Assembly: GCF_007858275.1 (NCBI RefSeq)
Contig: NZ_VFEV01000027.1
Coordinates: 21,736 to 85,735, forward strand
DNA from: Pseudomonas proteolytica
GTDB lineage: Bacteria > Pseudomonadota > Gammaproteobacteria > Pseudomonadales > Pseudomonadaceae
Direction: 5' to 3'
Length of the DNA stretch: 64,000 bases
How positions within the stretch are numbered: position 1 is the first letter of the stretch; each line of letters starts with the position of its first letter. Both the position numbers and the translations under genes were made by a program. The notes under the pieces were generated by a model. That model was not told where the DNA came from. It ran no database searches and saw only the letters and a program-made list of their open reading frames with translations. Shown here piece by piece: positions 1 through 8,416 of this stretch.

Positions 1-56
1 CCGAGCTGAAGCTGACTCTGGACGCCGCCGAACGTGCCTTTGCCGCACTGAAGTAA
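1..56 (+). CDS. hemL: Glutamate-1-semialdehyde 2,1-aminomutase, C-terminal end (partial)
   Basis: Only the last 17 codons are present, ending ...LDAAERAFAALK before a TAA stop at 54-56. The residues and the position just before a Sel1-repeat gene, a DUF1820 gene and miaB match the usual Pseudomonas location of hemL, which makes 5-aminolevulinate for tetrapyrrole synthesis. The identification rests mainly on gene order because the fragment is very short. Confidence 0.6.
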   Translation, partial: ELKLTLDAAERAFAALK

Positions 57-68
57 GCCAGCCACAAC

Positions 69-97
69 CTGACGTCGCCCGTGGCGGCGTCAGATTT
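69..97 (+). terminator. Hairpin after hemL
   Basis: An 11-bp stem (69-79 with 83-93, one G-U pair, 3-nt loop) begins 12 nt after the hemL stop and is followed by ATTTG. The T-run is short, so it may be a weak terminator. Confidence 0.55.
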
Positions 98-192
98 GCT
101 ACCTTGCTTACAGAAATTTCCTTCTTTTTTCGAGAAATCACCTGCAATCCGGCAGATAACTTGCCCACGCAGCAGAAAAACGAGTAAAGACT

Positions 193-222
193 TTGTAAGC
201 AGAGGTCTGCTTATTTCATAAT
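193..222 (+). promoter_or_regulatory. Possible sigma-70 promoter of the Sel1-repeat gene
   Basis: TTGTAA (193-198) and CATAAT (217-222) are spaced 18 bp, each with four or five matches to consensus, about 60 nt upstream of the ATG at 282. This is pattern matching only. Confidence 0.4.
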
Positions 223-281
223 GCGCGCTTATTGGATCCCCACGTGGCTCCACGCGCCCCGTCAGAGGTAAGTCGATTCCC

Positions 282-836
282 ATGAAACGCACCGGCCGCA
301 CCCTGGTTCTGGGCTGCCTGTTGCTCCTTCAACCGCTGCTTGCACTTGCACAAGCGGGCGGCAACTCGTTGTTGATCCCAGCGATGGGTCGCTGCACCCT
401 CAATACTCAGCCAGAAAGCCAGGCCGAGGCGCTGAGCGCCTGCCAGACGCTGGCCGACGGTGGGGATGCGCAGGCGCAATACGAGTTGGGCGAATTCTTC
501 TATGACGACAAAAACCCTGCCCGCGACCTGAACAAGGCCTTGAGCTTCTTCGAGAAAGCCTCGTTGCAGGGCCATGCCCAGGCGCAATTCAAGCTGGGCA
601 GCATGTTCTTCCATGGCGAAGGCGTGCCGGCCAATAACGTGCAGGCGTACATCGTGCTGAAAATGGCCGCGGTCAACGGCGCCGAAGACGCGCTGGACAC
701 TGCCGACGAAGTCGCCGAACACATGCAGCGCGATGAACTGGAAGTAGCAACCCAGGTGCTGGGCCAGATTTTCCGCAACTACCTGCAGGAATTGCAGAGT
801 GCGGATGGGCGTTCGCCTTTCTCGCCACTGCCCTGA
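282..836 (+). CDS. Sel1/TPR-repeat periplasmic protein
   Basis: The 184-aa product starts with a signal peptide (MKRTGRTLVLG, then a Leu-rich core to about residue 24, ending ALAQA). The mature part has Sel1-like repeats: AQAQYELGEFFYDDKNPARD at about 65-85 and AQAQFKLGSMFFHGEGVPAN at about 102-122, followed by an A-rich helical end. Sel1 repeats form helical hairpins that bind protein partners. No catalytic motif is visible. It stands alone between hemL and a REP pair, with a plausible promoter upstream. A gene of this type at this place is usual in Pseudomonas, but its partner cannot be read from the sequence. Confidence 0.85.
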   Translation: MKRTGRTLVLGCLLLLQPLLALAQAGGNSLLIPAMGRCTLNTQPESQAEALSACQTLADGGDAQAQYELGEFFYDDKNPARDLNKALSFFEKASLQGHAQAQFKLGSMFFHGEGVPANNVQAYIVLKMAAVNGAEDALDTADEVAEHMQRDELEVATQVLGQIFRNYLQELQSADGRSPFSPLP

Positions 837-860
837 CATTATCTAAACCCTTCTGACGCC

Positions 861-933
861 ATCGCAGGCAAGCCAGCTCCCACATTTGAATGTGTTCACA
901 AATCAAAATGTGGGAGCTGGCTTGCCTGCGATG
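861..933. repeat. REP pair (REPIN), GGCTTGCCTGCGAT type
   Basis: Two inverted REP copies (861-888 and 905-933) with the core GGGAGCTGGCTTGCCTGCGA enclose a short AT-rich spacer. They lie between the convergent Sel1 gene and DUF1820 gene. Confidence 0.85.
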
Positions 934-954
934 GGCGCGATGCGGTCTAGAAGA

Positions 955-1281
955 CTACTTCTCAGGCATCGGCATCGGAAACGGCATGACATTGCTCATG
1001 CCCCGGGCCTCGCTGATTTTTGGCGTGCCCAGGCGCTCGACTTCATCGATGCGCACGATCGAATGCATCGGCACAAAACTGCGCACCACGCCTTCGAACT
1101 GGGCCTTGAGCTTTTCCTCGCCCGGATCGACGACCAGTTGCGTGCGCTCGCCAAAGACGAACTCTTCCACTTCCAGGAAGCCCCACAGATCACTTTGATA
1201 GATCTGCTTGGCGTACATTTCGAACACCTGGCCCTGGTTAAGGAAAATCACCTTGTAGATTGGAGCTTCACGTTTGGTCAT
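955..1281 (-). CDS. DUF1820 family protein
   Basis: The 108-aa product begins MTKREAPIYKVIFLNQGQVF. Upstream in-frame codons give an implausible Cys/Pro-rich leader, so the ATG at 1281 was chosen. The sequence is an acidic beta-rich small protein with the conserved run QSDLWGFLEVEEFVFG in the middle and a Met/Pro-rich tail (NVMPFPMPMPEK). It matches the DUF1820 family, which is common in gammaproteobacteria and has no established function. It is divergent from miaB and shares its 130-bp upstream region. Confidence 0.85.
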   Translation of the reverse strand: MTKREAPIYKVIFLNQGQVFEMYAKQIYQSDLWGFLEVEEFVFGERTQLVVDPGEEKLKAQFEGVVRSFVPMHSIVRIDEVERLGTPKISEARGMSNVMPFPMPMPEK

Positions 1282-1375
1282 GGGGGGTGGGCAGCACATC
1301 GGCGGATATAAATGAGGGCGCGAACTATAGCATGGCACCCGATGCACAGTGCTAGGAACCAATGGGCATGCCCCC

Positions 1376-1381
1376 TATAAT
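1376..1381 (+). promoter_or_regulatory. Likely -10 box upstream of miaB
   Basis: A perfect TATAAT lies 33 nt before the chosen miaB ATG. No good -35 hexamer is visible at 17 bp (TAGGAA at 1353), so the element is suggested but not firm. Confidence 0.45.
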
Positions 1382-1413
1382 GCGCGGTTCTTTACCACCA
1401 GTTGACGATTCCC

Positions 1414-2742
1414 ATGGCCAAGAAGCTTTACATCGAAACCCACGGTTGCCAGATGAACGAGTACGACAGCTCGCGCATGGTCGATCTGCTGGGTGAACAT
1501 CAGGCCCTGGAAGTCACGGCTCGCGCCGAAGATGCCGACGTGATCCTGCTCAATACCTGCTCGATCCGCGAACGGGCCCAGGACCGGGTCTACTCGCAGC
1601 TGGGCCGCTGGCGCGAACTGAAACTGGCCAACCCGGAGATGGTGATCGCCGTCGGCGGTTGCGTGGCCAGCCAGGAAGGCGCCGCCATTCGCGACCGCGC
1701 GCCCTATGTCGACGTGGTCTTCGGCCCGCAGACCCTGCACCGCCTGCCAGAAATGATCGACGCCGCGCGCATTACCAAGCTGCCGCAGGTGGACGTCTCG
1801 TTCCCGGAAATCGAAAAATTCGACCACTTGCCCGAACCACGCATCGACGGCCCGAGTGCTTATGTGTCGGTGATGGAAGGTTGCAGCAAGTACTGCACCT
1901 TCTGCGTGGTGCCTTATACCCGTGGTGAAGAGGTCAGCCGCCCGTTCGACGACGTGCTGGCGGAAATCATCCACCTGGCCGAAAACGGCGTGCGCGAAGT
2001 GACCCTGCTGGGGCAGAACGTCAACGGCTACCGGGGCCAGACCCATGACGGGCGCCTGGCGGACCTGGCCGAGCTGATTCGCGTGGTCGCGGCGGTGGAC
2101 GGTATCGAGCGCATCCGCTACACCACCTCGCACCCGCTGGAATTCTCCGACAGCCTGATCCAGGCACACGCCGAAGTGCCAGAGTTGGTCAAACACCTGC
2201 ACTTGCCGGTGCAATCGGGCTCGGACCGCATCCTGTCGGCGATGAAGCGCAACCACACGACCCTGGAATACAAGTCCAAACTACGCAAACTGCGCGCCGC
2301 CGTGCCGGGCATCTGCATCAGTTCGGACTTTATCGTTGGCTTCCCCGGCGAGACCGAGAAAGATTTCCAGCAGACCATGAAGCTGATTGAAGACGTCGGT
2401 TTCGACTTCTCCTACTCCTTCGTCTACAGCCAGCGCCCCGGCACCCCGGCTGCCGACTTGGCGGACGAGACCCCGGAAGCGCTGAAAAAGGAGCGCCTGA
2501 ACGCCCTGCAACATCGCCTTAACCAACAGGGTTTCGAGATCAGCCGACAAATGGTCGGTTCGACCCAGCGCATTCTGGTTACCGATTACTCGAAGAAAGA
2601 CCCGGGCGAATTGCAGGGGCGTACCGAGAATAATCGGATCGTGAACTTCCGCTGCGACAACCCGACGCTGATTGGCCAGTTCGCCGACGTGCACATCGAC
2701 GCGGCGCAACCGCACTCGCTGCGCGGCTCGTTGATCAACTGA
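1414..2742 (+). CDS. miaB: tRNA-2-methylthio-N6-dimethylallyladenosine synthase MiaB
   Basis: This 442-aa radical-SAM methylthiotransferase adds the 2-methylthio group to i6A37 of tRNAs reading UNN codons. The N-terminal UPF0004 domain carries the three auxiliary-cluster cysteines C12, C49 and C83. The radical-SAM motif is C157-x3-C161-x2-C164 (GCSKYCTFC), and a TRAM domain ends the protein. The ATG at 1414 (MAKKLYIETHGCQMN) fits the family start. A TTG four codons upstream is possible but less likely. It is the first gene of the rightward block that continues with phoH and ybeY after a REP pair. Confidence 0.97.
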   Translation: MAKKLYIETHGCQMNEYDSSRMVDLLGEHQALEVTARAEDADVILLNTCSIRERAQDRVYSQLGRWRELKLANPEMVIAVGGCVASQEGAAIRDRAPYVDVVFGPQTLHRLPEMIDAARITKLPQVDVSFPEIEKFDHLPEPRIDGPSAYVSVMEGCSKYCTFCVVPYTRGEEVSRPFDDVLAEIIHLAENGVREVTLLGQNVNGYRGQTHDGRLADLAELIRVVAAVDGIERIRYTTSHPLEFSDSLIQAHAEVPELVKHLHLPVQSGSDRILSAMKRNHTTLEYKSKLRKLRAAVPGICISSDFIVGFPGETEKDFQQTMKLIEDVGFDFSYSFVYSQRPGTPAADLADETPEALKKERLNALQHRLNQQGFEISRQMVGSTQRILVTDYSKKDPGELQGRTENNRIVNFRCDNPTLIGQFADVHIDAAQPHSLRGSLIN

Positions 2743-2773
2743 CGGAGCAGATCCGAAGGCAAATGCAGATCAA

Positions 2774-2865
2774 ATGTGGGAGCTGGCTTGCCTGCGATAG
2801 CGATGTAACAGGCAGTATCTCTTTCGAACGGGGCGGCCCTATCGCAGGCAAGCCAGCTCCCACAG
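2774..2865. repeat. REP pair between miaB and phoH
   Basis: Inverted copies of the GGGAGCTGGCTTGCCTGCGA type at about 2774-2798 and 2841-2865. They fall inside a 237-bp gap, so they may separate miaB expression from phoH. Confidence 0.85.
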
Positions 2866-2979
2866 TGGATCTTCGTTGTTCCTGAGAGCCAAGCCCGTCC
2901 ATTTAAGTGCTTTCGCACACCGGCGGCTGGCGTTATCCTCTATTTCACCTAAACAGCCAAAGGGCGGCTAAAAGCAACC

Positions 2980-3984
2980 TTGAACGCACCCATAGCAGAA
3001 CCCCATCGTTTCCTCCTCGAGCCGTTTGAGGCTCGTCGTTTCGCCAATCTGTGCGGACAGTTCGACGAGCACCTGCGCCTGATCGAACAACGCCTGAGCA
3101 TCGAGATCCGCAATCGCGGCAATCAGTTCGAGCTCATTGGTGAACCCCAGCACACTACGTCTGCAGAAAACCTGCTGCGTCGCCTCTACCGCGAAACCAA
3201 GGGTAGCGAGCTGTCGCCGGAGACGGTGCACCTGTACCTGCAGGAATCAGCCGTGGAAGACCTGGCCAACAACCCGGTGGCCGAAGCCAGCGTGGCGCTG
3301 CGTACCAAAAAAGGCATGATTCGCCCACGCGGCTTGAATCAGCAGCGCTACGTCAAGGAAATCCTCGGCAACGACATCAACTTCGGCATCGGCCCGGCCG
3401 GTACGGGCAAGACCTACCTGGCCGTGGCCTGTGCGGTGGATGCCCTGGAGCGCGAACAGGTGCGACGCATCCTGTTGGTGCGCCCGGCAGTGGAAGCGGG
3501 CGAGAAGCTGGGCTTTCTACCCGGCGACCTGGCCCAGAAGATCGACCCGTACCTGCGCCCGCTGTACGACGCACTGTATGAAATGCTCGGCTTCGAATAC
3601 GTGGCCAAGCTGATCGAGCGCCAGGTGATCGAGATCGCCCCACTGGCCTATATGCGCGGCCGCACCTTGAACAACAGCTTCATCATCCTCGACGAAAGCC
3701 AGAACACCACGGTCGAGCAGATGAAGATGTTCCTGACCCGTATCGGGTTCGGCTCAACGGCAGTGATCACCGGTGATATCACCCAGGTCGACCTGCCCAA
3801 GGGCACCAAGTCGGGCCTGGGCCAGGTCATCGAAGTGCTCAAGGACGTACCGGGGATCAGCTTTACCCATTTCATGCCCAAGGACGTGGTGCGTCACCCG
3901 CTGGTGCAGCGCATTGTCGAGGCCTACGAGCGCTTCGAACACCGCGACGATGGCCTGTCGAAGGACAACCGTCGCGATGCTTGA
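2980..3984 (+). CDS. ybeZ: PhoH family ATPase (YbeZ)
   Basis: The 334-aa protein has a Walker A motif GPAGTGKT at residues 138-145 and a Walker B-like LDESQNTT near 230, as in PhoH/YbeZ ATPases. YbeZ works with the endoribonuclease YbeY in rRNA maturation and RNA quality control, and here ybeY follows with an 8-nt overlap, which supports co-translation. The start is a TTG at 2980 (MNAPIAEPHRFLLEPF); no ATG lies nearby in frame, and Pseudomonas homologues start with the same residues. The N-terminal 120 residues form the usual KH-like part. Confidence 0.93.
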   Translation: MNAPIAEPHRFLLEPFEARRFANLCGQFDEHLRLIEQRLSIEIRNRGNQFELIGEPQHTTSAENLLRRLYRETKGSELSPETVHLYLQESAVEDLANNPVAEASVALRTKKGMIRPRGLNQQRYVKEILGNDINFGIGPAGTGKTYLAVACAVDALEREQVRRILLVRPAVEAGEKLGFLPGDLAQKIDPYLRPLYDALYEMLGFEYVAKLIERQVIEIAPLAYMRGRTLNNSFIILDESQNTTVEQMKMFLTRIGFGSTAVITGDITQVDLPKGTKSGLGQVIEVLKDVPGISFTHFMPKDVVRHPLVQRIVEAYERFEHRDDGLSKDNRRDA

Positions 3985-4435
3985 GCTTGACCTGCAACTG
4001 GCCACCCAAGCGCCAGCCCCCAGCGAAGCACAGTTCCGCCAATGGTGCGCACTGGCCCTGCGCCAGCGTACCGCCGACTCGGAACTGACCATCCGCCTGG
4101 TGGATGAGCCTGAAGGCCGCGAGCTGAATCACACCTGGCGCCAGAAAGACTACGCAACCAACGTGCTGTCGTTCCCCGCCGATGTACCGGATGAATTGCT
4201 GGATATCCCGCTGCTGGGTGACCTGGTGATCTGCGTCGAGGTGGTGGAGCGCGAGGCAAAGGAACAAGGCAAGGCCCTGGAGGCCCACTGGGCCCACCTG
4301 GTCATGCACGGCTGCTTGCATCTATTGGGTTACGACCATATAGATGATGAAGAAGCCGAAGAAATGGAAGCACTGGAACGAACGTTGCTTGCAGAGTTGG
4401 GTCATCCTGATCCCTATGCGGACGACGAACACTAA
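3977..4435 (+). CDS. ybeY: Endoribonuclease YbeY (rRNA maturation)
   Basis: This 152-aa metalloprotein has the family zinc-binding signature H111-x3-H115-x5-H121 (MHGCLHLLGYDH). It takes part in 16S rRNA 3' end maturation and 70S ribosome quality control. The ATG at 3977 overlaps the end of phoH by 8 nt; codons upstream of it in this frame are shadow sequence of phoH. Next downstream is corC, giving the conserved order ybeZ-ybeY-ybeX-lnt. Confidence 0.95.
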   Translation: MLELDLQLATQAPAPSEAQFRQWCALALRQRTADSELTIRLVDEPEGRELNHTWRQKDYATNVLSFPADVPDELLDIPLLGDLVICVEVVEREAKEQGKALEAHWAHLVMHGCLHLLGYDHIDDEEAEEMEALERTLLAELGHPDPYADDEH

Positions 4436-4477
4436 TCGACACTCAACTGAAACAATCAAGGATTTAGAGTAATCGCT

Positions 4478-5317
4478 ATGAGCGAAGACCGATCGAGCAA
4501 CGGGCAAAAGTCATGGCTGGGTAAACTGACCCAGGCTTTTGCCCACGAGCCGAAAAACCGCCAGGAGCTGCTGGAGCTGCTGCGCGAAGCCCATCAAAAC
4601 AAGTTGCTGGACAGCGAAGCGCTGGCCATCGTCGAAGGCGCCATCCAGGTGGCTGACCTGCAAGTCCGGGACATCATGGTCCCGCGCTCGCAGATGATCA
4701 GCATCAAGGCGACCCAGACCCCACGGGAATTCCTCCCGGCCGTGATCGACTCGGCGCACTCGCGCTACCCGGTGATCGGCGAAAGCCATGACGACGTCAT
4801 GGGTGTCCTGCTGGCCAAGGACTTGCTGCCGCTGATCCTCAAGGAAAACGGCGACAGCTTCAACATCAAGGACCTGCTGCGCCCTGCGACCTTCGTGCCT
4901 GAGTCCAAGCGCCTGAATGTGCTGCTGCGCGAATTTCGCGCCAACCACAATCACATGGCCATCGTCATTGACGAGTACGGCGGCGTCGCCGGCCTGGTGA
5001 CTATCGAAGACGTGCTGGAACAGATCGTCGGCGATATCGAAGACGAACACGACGTCGAAGAAGACAGCTACATCAAGCCGCTGCCCAGCGGGGATTTCCT
5101 GGTCAAGGCGCTGACGCCGATCGAGAACTTCAATGAGTTCTTCGATAGCGAATTCTCCGACGACGAATTCGACACCGTCGGCGGCCTGGTGATGAGTGCG
5201 TTTGGCCACCTGCCCAAGCGCAACGAAACCACCGAGATCGGCGCCTACCGCTTCCGCATCCTGAATGCCGATAGCCGTCGCATCCACCTGATCCGCCTGA
5301 CACCTATTGCCCGCTAA
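4478..5317 (+). CDS. corC: HlyC/CorC family transporter-associated CBS protein
   Basis: The 279-aa cytosolic protein has two CBS domains (about residues 65-185, including VRDIMVPRSQM and VIDEYGGVAGLVTIEDVLEQ) and a C-terminal CorC_HlyC domain (about 195-275). CorC/YbeX is linked to Mg2+/Co2+ efflux and, in E. coli, to ribosome-related functions. There is no membrane segment, which separates it from the longer DUF21-containing paralogues. It sits 42 nt after ybeY and 8 nt before lnt, so the genes are probably one transcript. Confidence 0.93.
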   Translation: MSEDRSSNGQKSWLGKLTQAFAHEPKNRQELLELLREAHQNKLLDSEALAIVEGAIQVADLQVRDIMVPRSQMISIKATQTPREFLPAVIDSAHSRYPVIGESHDDVMGVLLAKDLLPLILKENGDSFNIKDLLRPATFVPESKRLNVLLREFRANHNHMAIVIDEYGGVAGLVTIEDVLEQIVGDIEDEHDVEEDSYIKPLPSGDFLVKALTPIENFNEFFDSEFSDDEFDTVGGLVMSAFGHLPKRNETTEIGAYRFRILNADSRRIHLIRLTPIAR

Positions 5318-5325
5318 GGACTGAT

Positions 5326-6849
5326 ATGCGCCGTCTCACCGCACCCGGCTGGCCCGGTAACCTGCTGGCCGTGGTGGCCGGTGCTATCACCACCCTGGCG
5401 CTGGCGCCGTTCGATATCTGGCCGCTGGCACTGGTGGCGGTCGGGGTGTTCTATGCCGGCATGCGCCAACTGACACCACGCCAGGCCTTCGGGCGTGGCT
5501 GGTGTTTCGGTTTTGGCCTGTTTGGGGCGGGCACCAGCTGGATCTACTACAGCATCCATCACTTTGGTGGCGCTTCGGTGTTGCTGGCCGGGTTGTTGAT
5601 GCTCGCGTTCACCGCAGCGATCGCCCTGTTCTTTGCCCTGCCCGCCTGGCTCTGGGCGCGGTGGCTGCGCCGCAACGAAGCGCCCCTGGCCGATGCCTTG
5701 GCGTTTGCCGCGCTGTGGGTGGGCCAGGAAGCGTTTCGCGGCTGGTTCCTCACCGGTTTCCCCTGGTTGTACTCCGGTTACAGCCAACTCGACGGGCCGC
5801 TGGCCGGGCTCGCGCCGCTGGGCGGGGTGTGGCTGATTTCGTTTGCCCTGGCCCTGAGCGCTGCGCTGATCGTCAACCTGCCCCGCATGCTGGCGGCCCG
5901 CCGCAACGTGTTTGTCGGCGCCGGCCTGGTACTGCTGGTCGCACCGTGGGCCATTGGCCTGGCACTCAAGCACCATGCCTGGACCAGCCCCGCAGGCGAG
6001 CCGCTGACCGTCGCCGCGATTCAGGGCAATGTCGAACAGAGCATGAAGTGGGACCCGGCGCAGCTCAACGAGCAACTGGCGCTGTATCGCGACATGAGTT
6101 TTGCGTCCAAGCGCGTCGACCTGCTGATCTGGCCGGAAACCGCCGTGCCAGTGCTCAAGGAGTCCGTCGAGGGCTACCTGGGGATGATGGGCAAGTTCGC
6201 CGCTGACCGAAACGGCGCAATGATCACCGGCGTGCCGATTCGCCAGGAAGTGCGCCATGAAAAGCGCTACTTCAATGGCATCACCGTGGTCGGCCAGGGC
6301 GATGGCACCTATCTGAAGCAGAAGCTGGTGCCCTTTGGCGAATACGTACCGCTGCAGGATGTATTACGCGGCCTGATTGCGTTCTTCGACCTGCCGATGT
6401 CGGACTTTGCCCGCGGCCCTGAAGACCAGGCGCTGCTGCAAGCCAAGGGCTATCAGATCGCGCCGTACATCTGCTACGAAGTGGTCTACCCCGAGTTCGC
6501 CGCCAGCCTCGCCGCCCGCAGCGACTTGCTGCTGACCATCAGCAATGACACCTGGTTCGGCACCTCCATCGGCCCCTTGCAGCACCTGCAAATGGCCCAG
6601 ATGCGCGCCCTTGAGGCTGGCCGCTGGATGATTCGCGCCACCAACAACGGCGTGACCGGCCTGATCAACCCGTACGGGCAGATCACCGAGCAGATCCCGC
6701 AGTTCCAGCGGGGCATCCTCTACGGTGAAGTGGTACCGATGCACAACCTGACGCCGTACCTGCAATGGCGCTCGTGGCCGCTGATCATCCTGTGCCTGGG
6801 GCTGTTTGGCTGGGCGTTGCTGGCCGGGCGCATGGCCAAGACGGTCTAG
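5326..6849 (+). CDS. lnt: Apolipoprotein N-acyltransferase Lnt
   Basis: The 507-aa inner-membrane enzyme N-acylates the lipidated Cys of lipoproteins, the last step of their maturation. About six hydrophobic segments fill residues 10-215, and a nitrilase domain follows (about 225-470). The catalytic triad is visible as E271 (WPETAVP), K331 (KQKLVPFGEY) and C383 (YICYEVVYP). A final membrane helix lies near 485-502. It closes the ybeZ-ybeY-corC-lnt cluster; a REP pair follows. Confidence 0.96.
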   Translation: MRRLTAPGWPGNLLAVVAGAITTLALAPFDIWPLALVAVGVFYAGMRQLTPRQAFGRGWCFGFGLFGAGTSWIYYSIHHFGGASVLLAGLLMLAFTAAIALFFALPAWLWARWLRRNEAPLADALAFAALWVGQEAFRGWFLTGFPWLYSGYSQLDGPLAGLAPLGGVWLISFALALSAALIVNLPRMLAARRNVFVGAGLVLLVAPWAIGLALKHHAWTSPAGEPLTVAAIQGNVEQSMKWDPAQLNEQLALYRDMSFASKRVDLLIWPETAVPVLKESVEGYLGMMGKFAADRNGAMITGVPIRQEVRHEKRYFNGITVVGQGDGTYLKQKLVPFGEYVPLQDVLRGLIAFFDLPMSDFARGPEDQALLQAKGYQIAPYICYEVVYPEFAASLAARSDLLLTISNDTWFGTSIGPLQHLQMAQMRALEAGRWMIRATNNGVTGLINPYGQITEQIPQFQRGILYGEVVPMHNLTPYLQWRSWPLIILCLGLFGWALLAGRMAKTV

Positions 6850-6868
6850 GCAGAAAAACACAAAACCC

Positions 6869-6980
6869 AATGTGGGAGCGGGCTTGCTCCCGAAAGCGGT
6901 GGGTCAGTCAAATATCCAATAACTGACCCACCGCTTTCGCGAGCAAGCCCGCTCCCACACAAGCCCACTCCCACATTTTG
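6869..6980. repeat. REP pair with long perfect stem plus an extra half-REP
   Basis: Inverted copies of the GGGAGCGGGCTTGCTC type at 6869-6893 and about 6936-6960. The inner arms GCGGTGGGTCAGT / ACTGACCCACCGC also pair perfectly. A third partial copy (CCCACTCCCACATTTTG) follows directly at 6963-6980. Confidence 0.85.
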
Positions 6981-6990
6981 ATTTGCGGCG

Positions 6991-7752
6991 TTAACGGTAG
7001 AACAGCCGGTAACCTACCTGCCCCACCGCCTCATTGATCAACTGCCCGCTCTGCCAGATCGACTTGAACTCCGGCATCCAGCCACCCAGCGGCCGGGCAT
7101 TGTCCACACCCAGGAAGCCGACCGGCGCCGGCACTACGGTAAAGCCGGCCTTCTCGAAGCTCCACACCGAACGGGGCATATGCCAGGCCTGGGTCACGAG
7201 CACCACGCGCTTGACGCCCTGGGGCAGCAGGATTTCGGCACTCATCTGCGCATTTTCCCAGGTCGTGCGGCTGCGTTCTTCCTTCCAGCGCACGGCTACG
7301 CCAAAGTCTTGTTGCATCGACACCGCCATCAACTCCGCCTCGCTGGGCGGCGTGCCATAGTGCAGGCCGCCGGTGGTCAGCACCGGCAACCCCGACGCCT
7401 TGGCCAAGCGCGCCGCATACCGCTGGCGTTCAAGGCCGACACCGGTCGGTTGGTCTGCGCCCCAGGCCGGATCGCCCCGCTCGCGACCCGAGCCCAACAC
7501 CACAATGGCATCGGCCCGTTGCGCCAGGCTGGCCCAGTCGTCCACGGCCAATGGTGGTTCGGTTTCCAGCGCCCGTGCGCCCCACTCCCCCATCACCGGC
7601 AGGCTGATCAGCCAAATCCCGCCAAACCCCAAGGCAAAGCACAGCCCGGCCAAGCGCGGGCGGCTGCGACGAAACCACCAGGCAAGGGCCAGCAGCAGCA
7701 AGAGAATGCCGGGCGGCAGCAATAATTGTTTGATGAAATAACGAATAGGCAT
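6991..7752 (-). CDS. YdcF/ElyC family protein (DUF218)
   Basis: The 253-aa protein has two N-terminal membrane helices (about residues 9-27 and 35-55) and a DUF218 domain with the typical motifs AIVVLGSGRERGDP, TTWENAQMSAEIL and VTQAWHMPRSVWSFEKAGF. ElyC, the E. coli relative, affects envelope integrity and lipid carrier use for peptidoglycan. The topology puts the DUF218 domain in the periplasm or close to the membrane. It is transcribed against lnt, with REP elements between them. Its exact substrate is not known. Confidence 0.85.
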   Translation of the reverse strand: MPIRYFIKQLLLPPGILLLLLALAWWFRRSRPRLAGLCFALGFGGIWLISLPVMGEWGARALETEPPLAVDDWASLAQRADAIVVLGSGRERGDPAWGADQPTGVGLERQRYAARLAKASGLPVLTTGGLHYGTPPSEAELMAVSMQQDFGVAVRWKEERSRTTWENAQMSAEILLPQGVKRVVLVTQAWHMPRSVWSFEKAGFTVVPAPVGFLGVDNARPLGGWMPEFKSIWQSGQLINEAVGQVGYRLFYR

Positions 7753-7836
7753 CGAGCATCTCCAAAGATGCCCGAAGCCTAAGGTGTAACGGGGTTTAGC
7801 GACAATCTTTACACGCGGTGGATAACGCTGATCAGG

Positions 7837-8154
7837 TTACTTGAATCGTGCAGACCGCAGCTTTTCCGGGCCACGGCTGGCCGACAAGTCCTTGAGCCAT
7901 ACCACCTTGGACGATCGCACCGCCTCCCTGGCTGGCACAGGAGCCACCCATTGCGGGATTGGGCGCGCGTTCAAGTCCAGGTAGGCCTTGATCACTTCAA
8001 ACTCTGCGGGGCTCAAGCCTCGCAGTTCCAGCTCATCAGGCCGTTCGTCACGCAATCGGCCAGCGGTTCTGGCTGCGTCCAGTGCTCGACCCAAACGGTC
8101 GATCAGTCCTTCATACACGTCAGGTTTCGTTCTCATTCGCTGCGAATCAACCAT
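7837..8154 (-). CDS. Hypothetical protein, 105 aa
   Basis: I do not recognise a characterised family. The protein is charged, without signal peptide or membrane segment, and has a helical N-terminal half containing DELELRGLSPAEFEVIKAYL, then a Pro-rich linker (RPIPQWVAPVPAREA) and a basic C-terminus. The ATG at 8154 is preceded by a good Shine-Dalgarno (GAGGTGAGGGG). A second Met at residue 7 is possible. It lies alone, divergent from leuS. Confidence 0.65.
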   Translation of the reverse strand: MVDSQRMRTKPDVYEGLIDRLGRALDAARTAGRLRDERPDELELRGLSPAEFEVIKAYLDLNARPIPQWVAPVPAREAVRSSKVVWLKDLSASRGPEKLRSARFK

Positions 8155-8416
8155 CCCCTCACCTCATTAAAGATAAGTCTCACTCCCCAATAAACAGCGT
8201 AGCTGCGCTGACGCAACCAACCGCGCGCCGCGACCAACGGCCTGTGCTGCGCAATCAGGGTTTCCCTCGATAGAGTGGGGTCATGTATGCTACGGCGCTT
8301 CCTGTAACTCCACTTCCCGCAGGGTTTGGGCACGGACGCGCCGCTTTTTGGTGTCGATCAACCCGGACAATGCACCGAAGAGGATTAGGCCACCCCTATT
8401 CAGTTCAAAAGTAGCC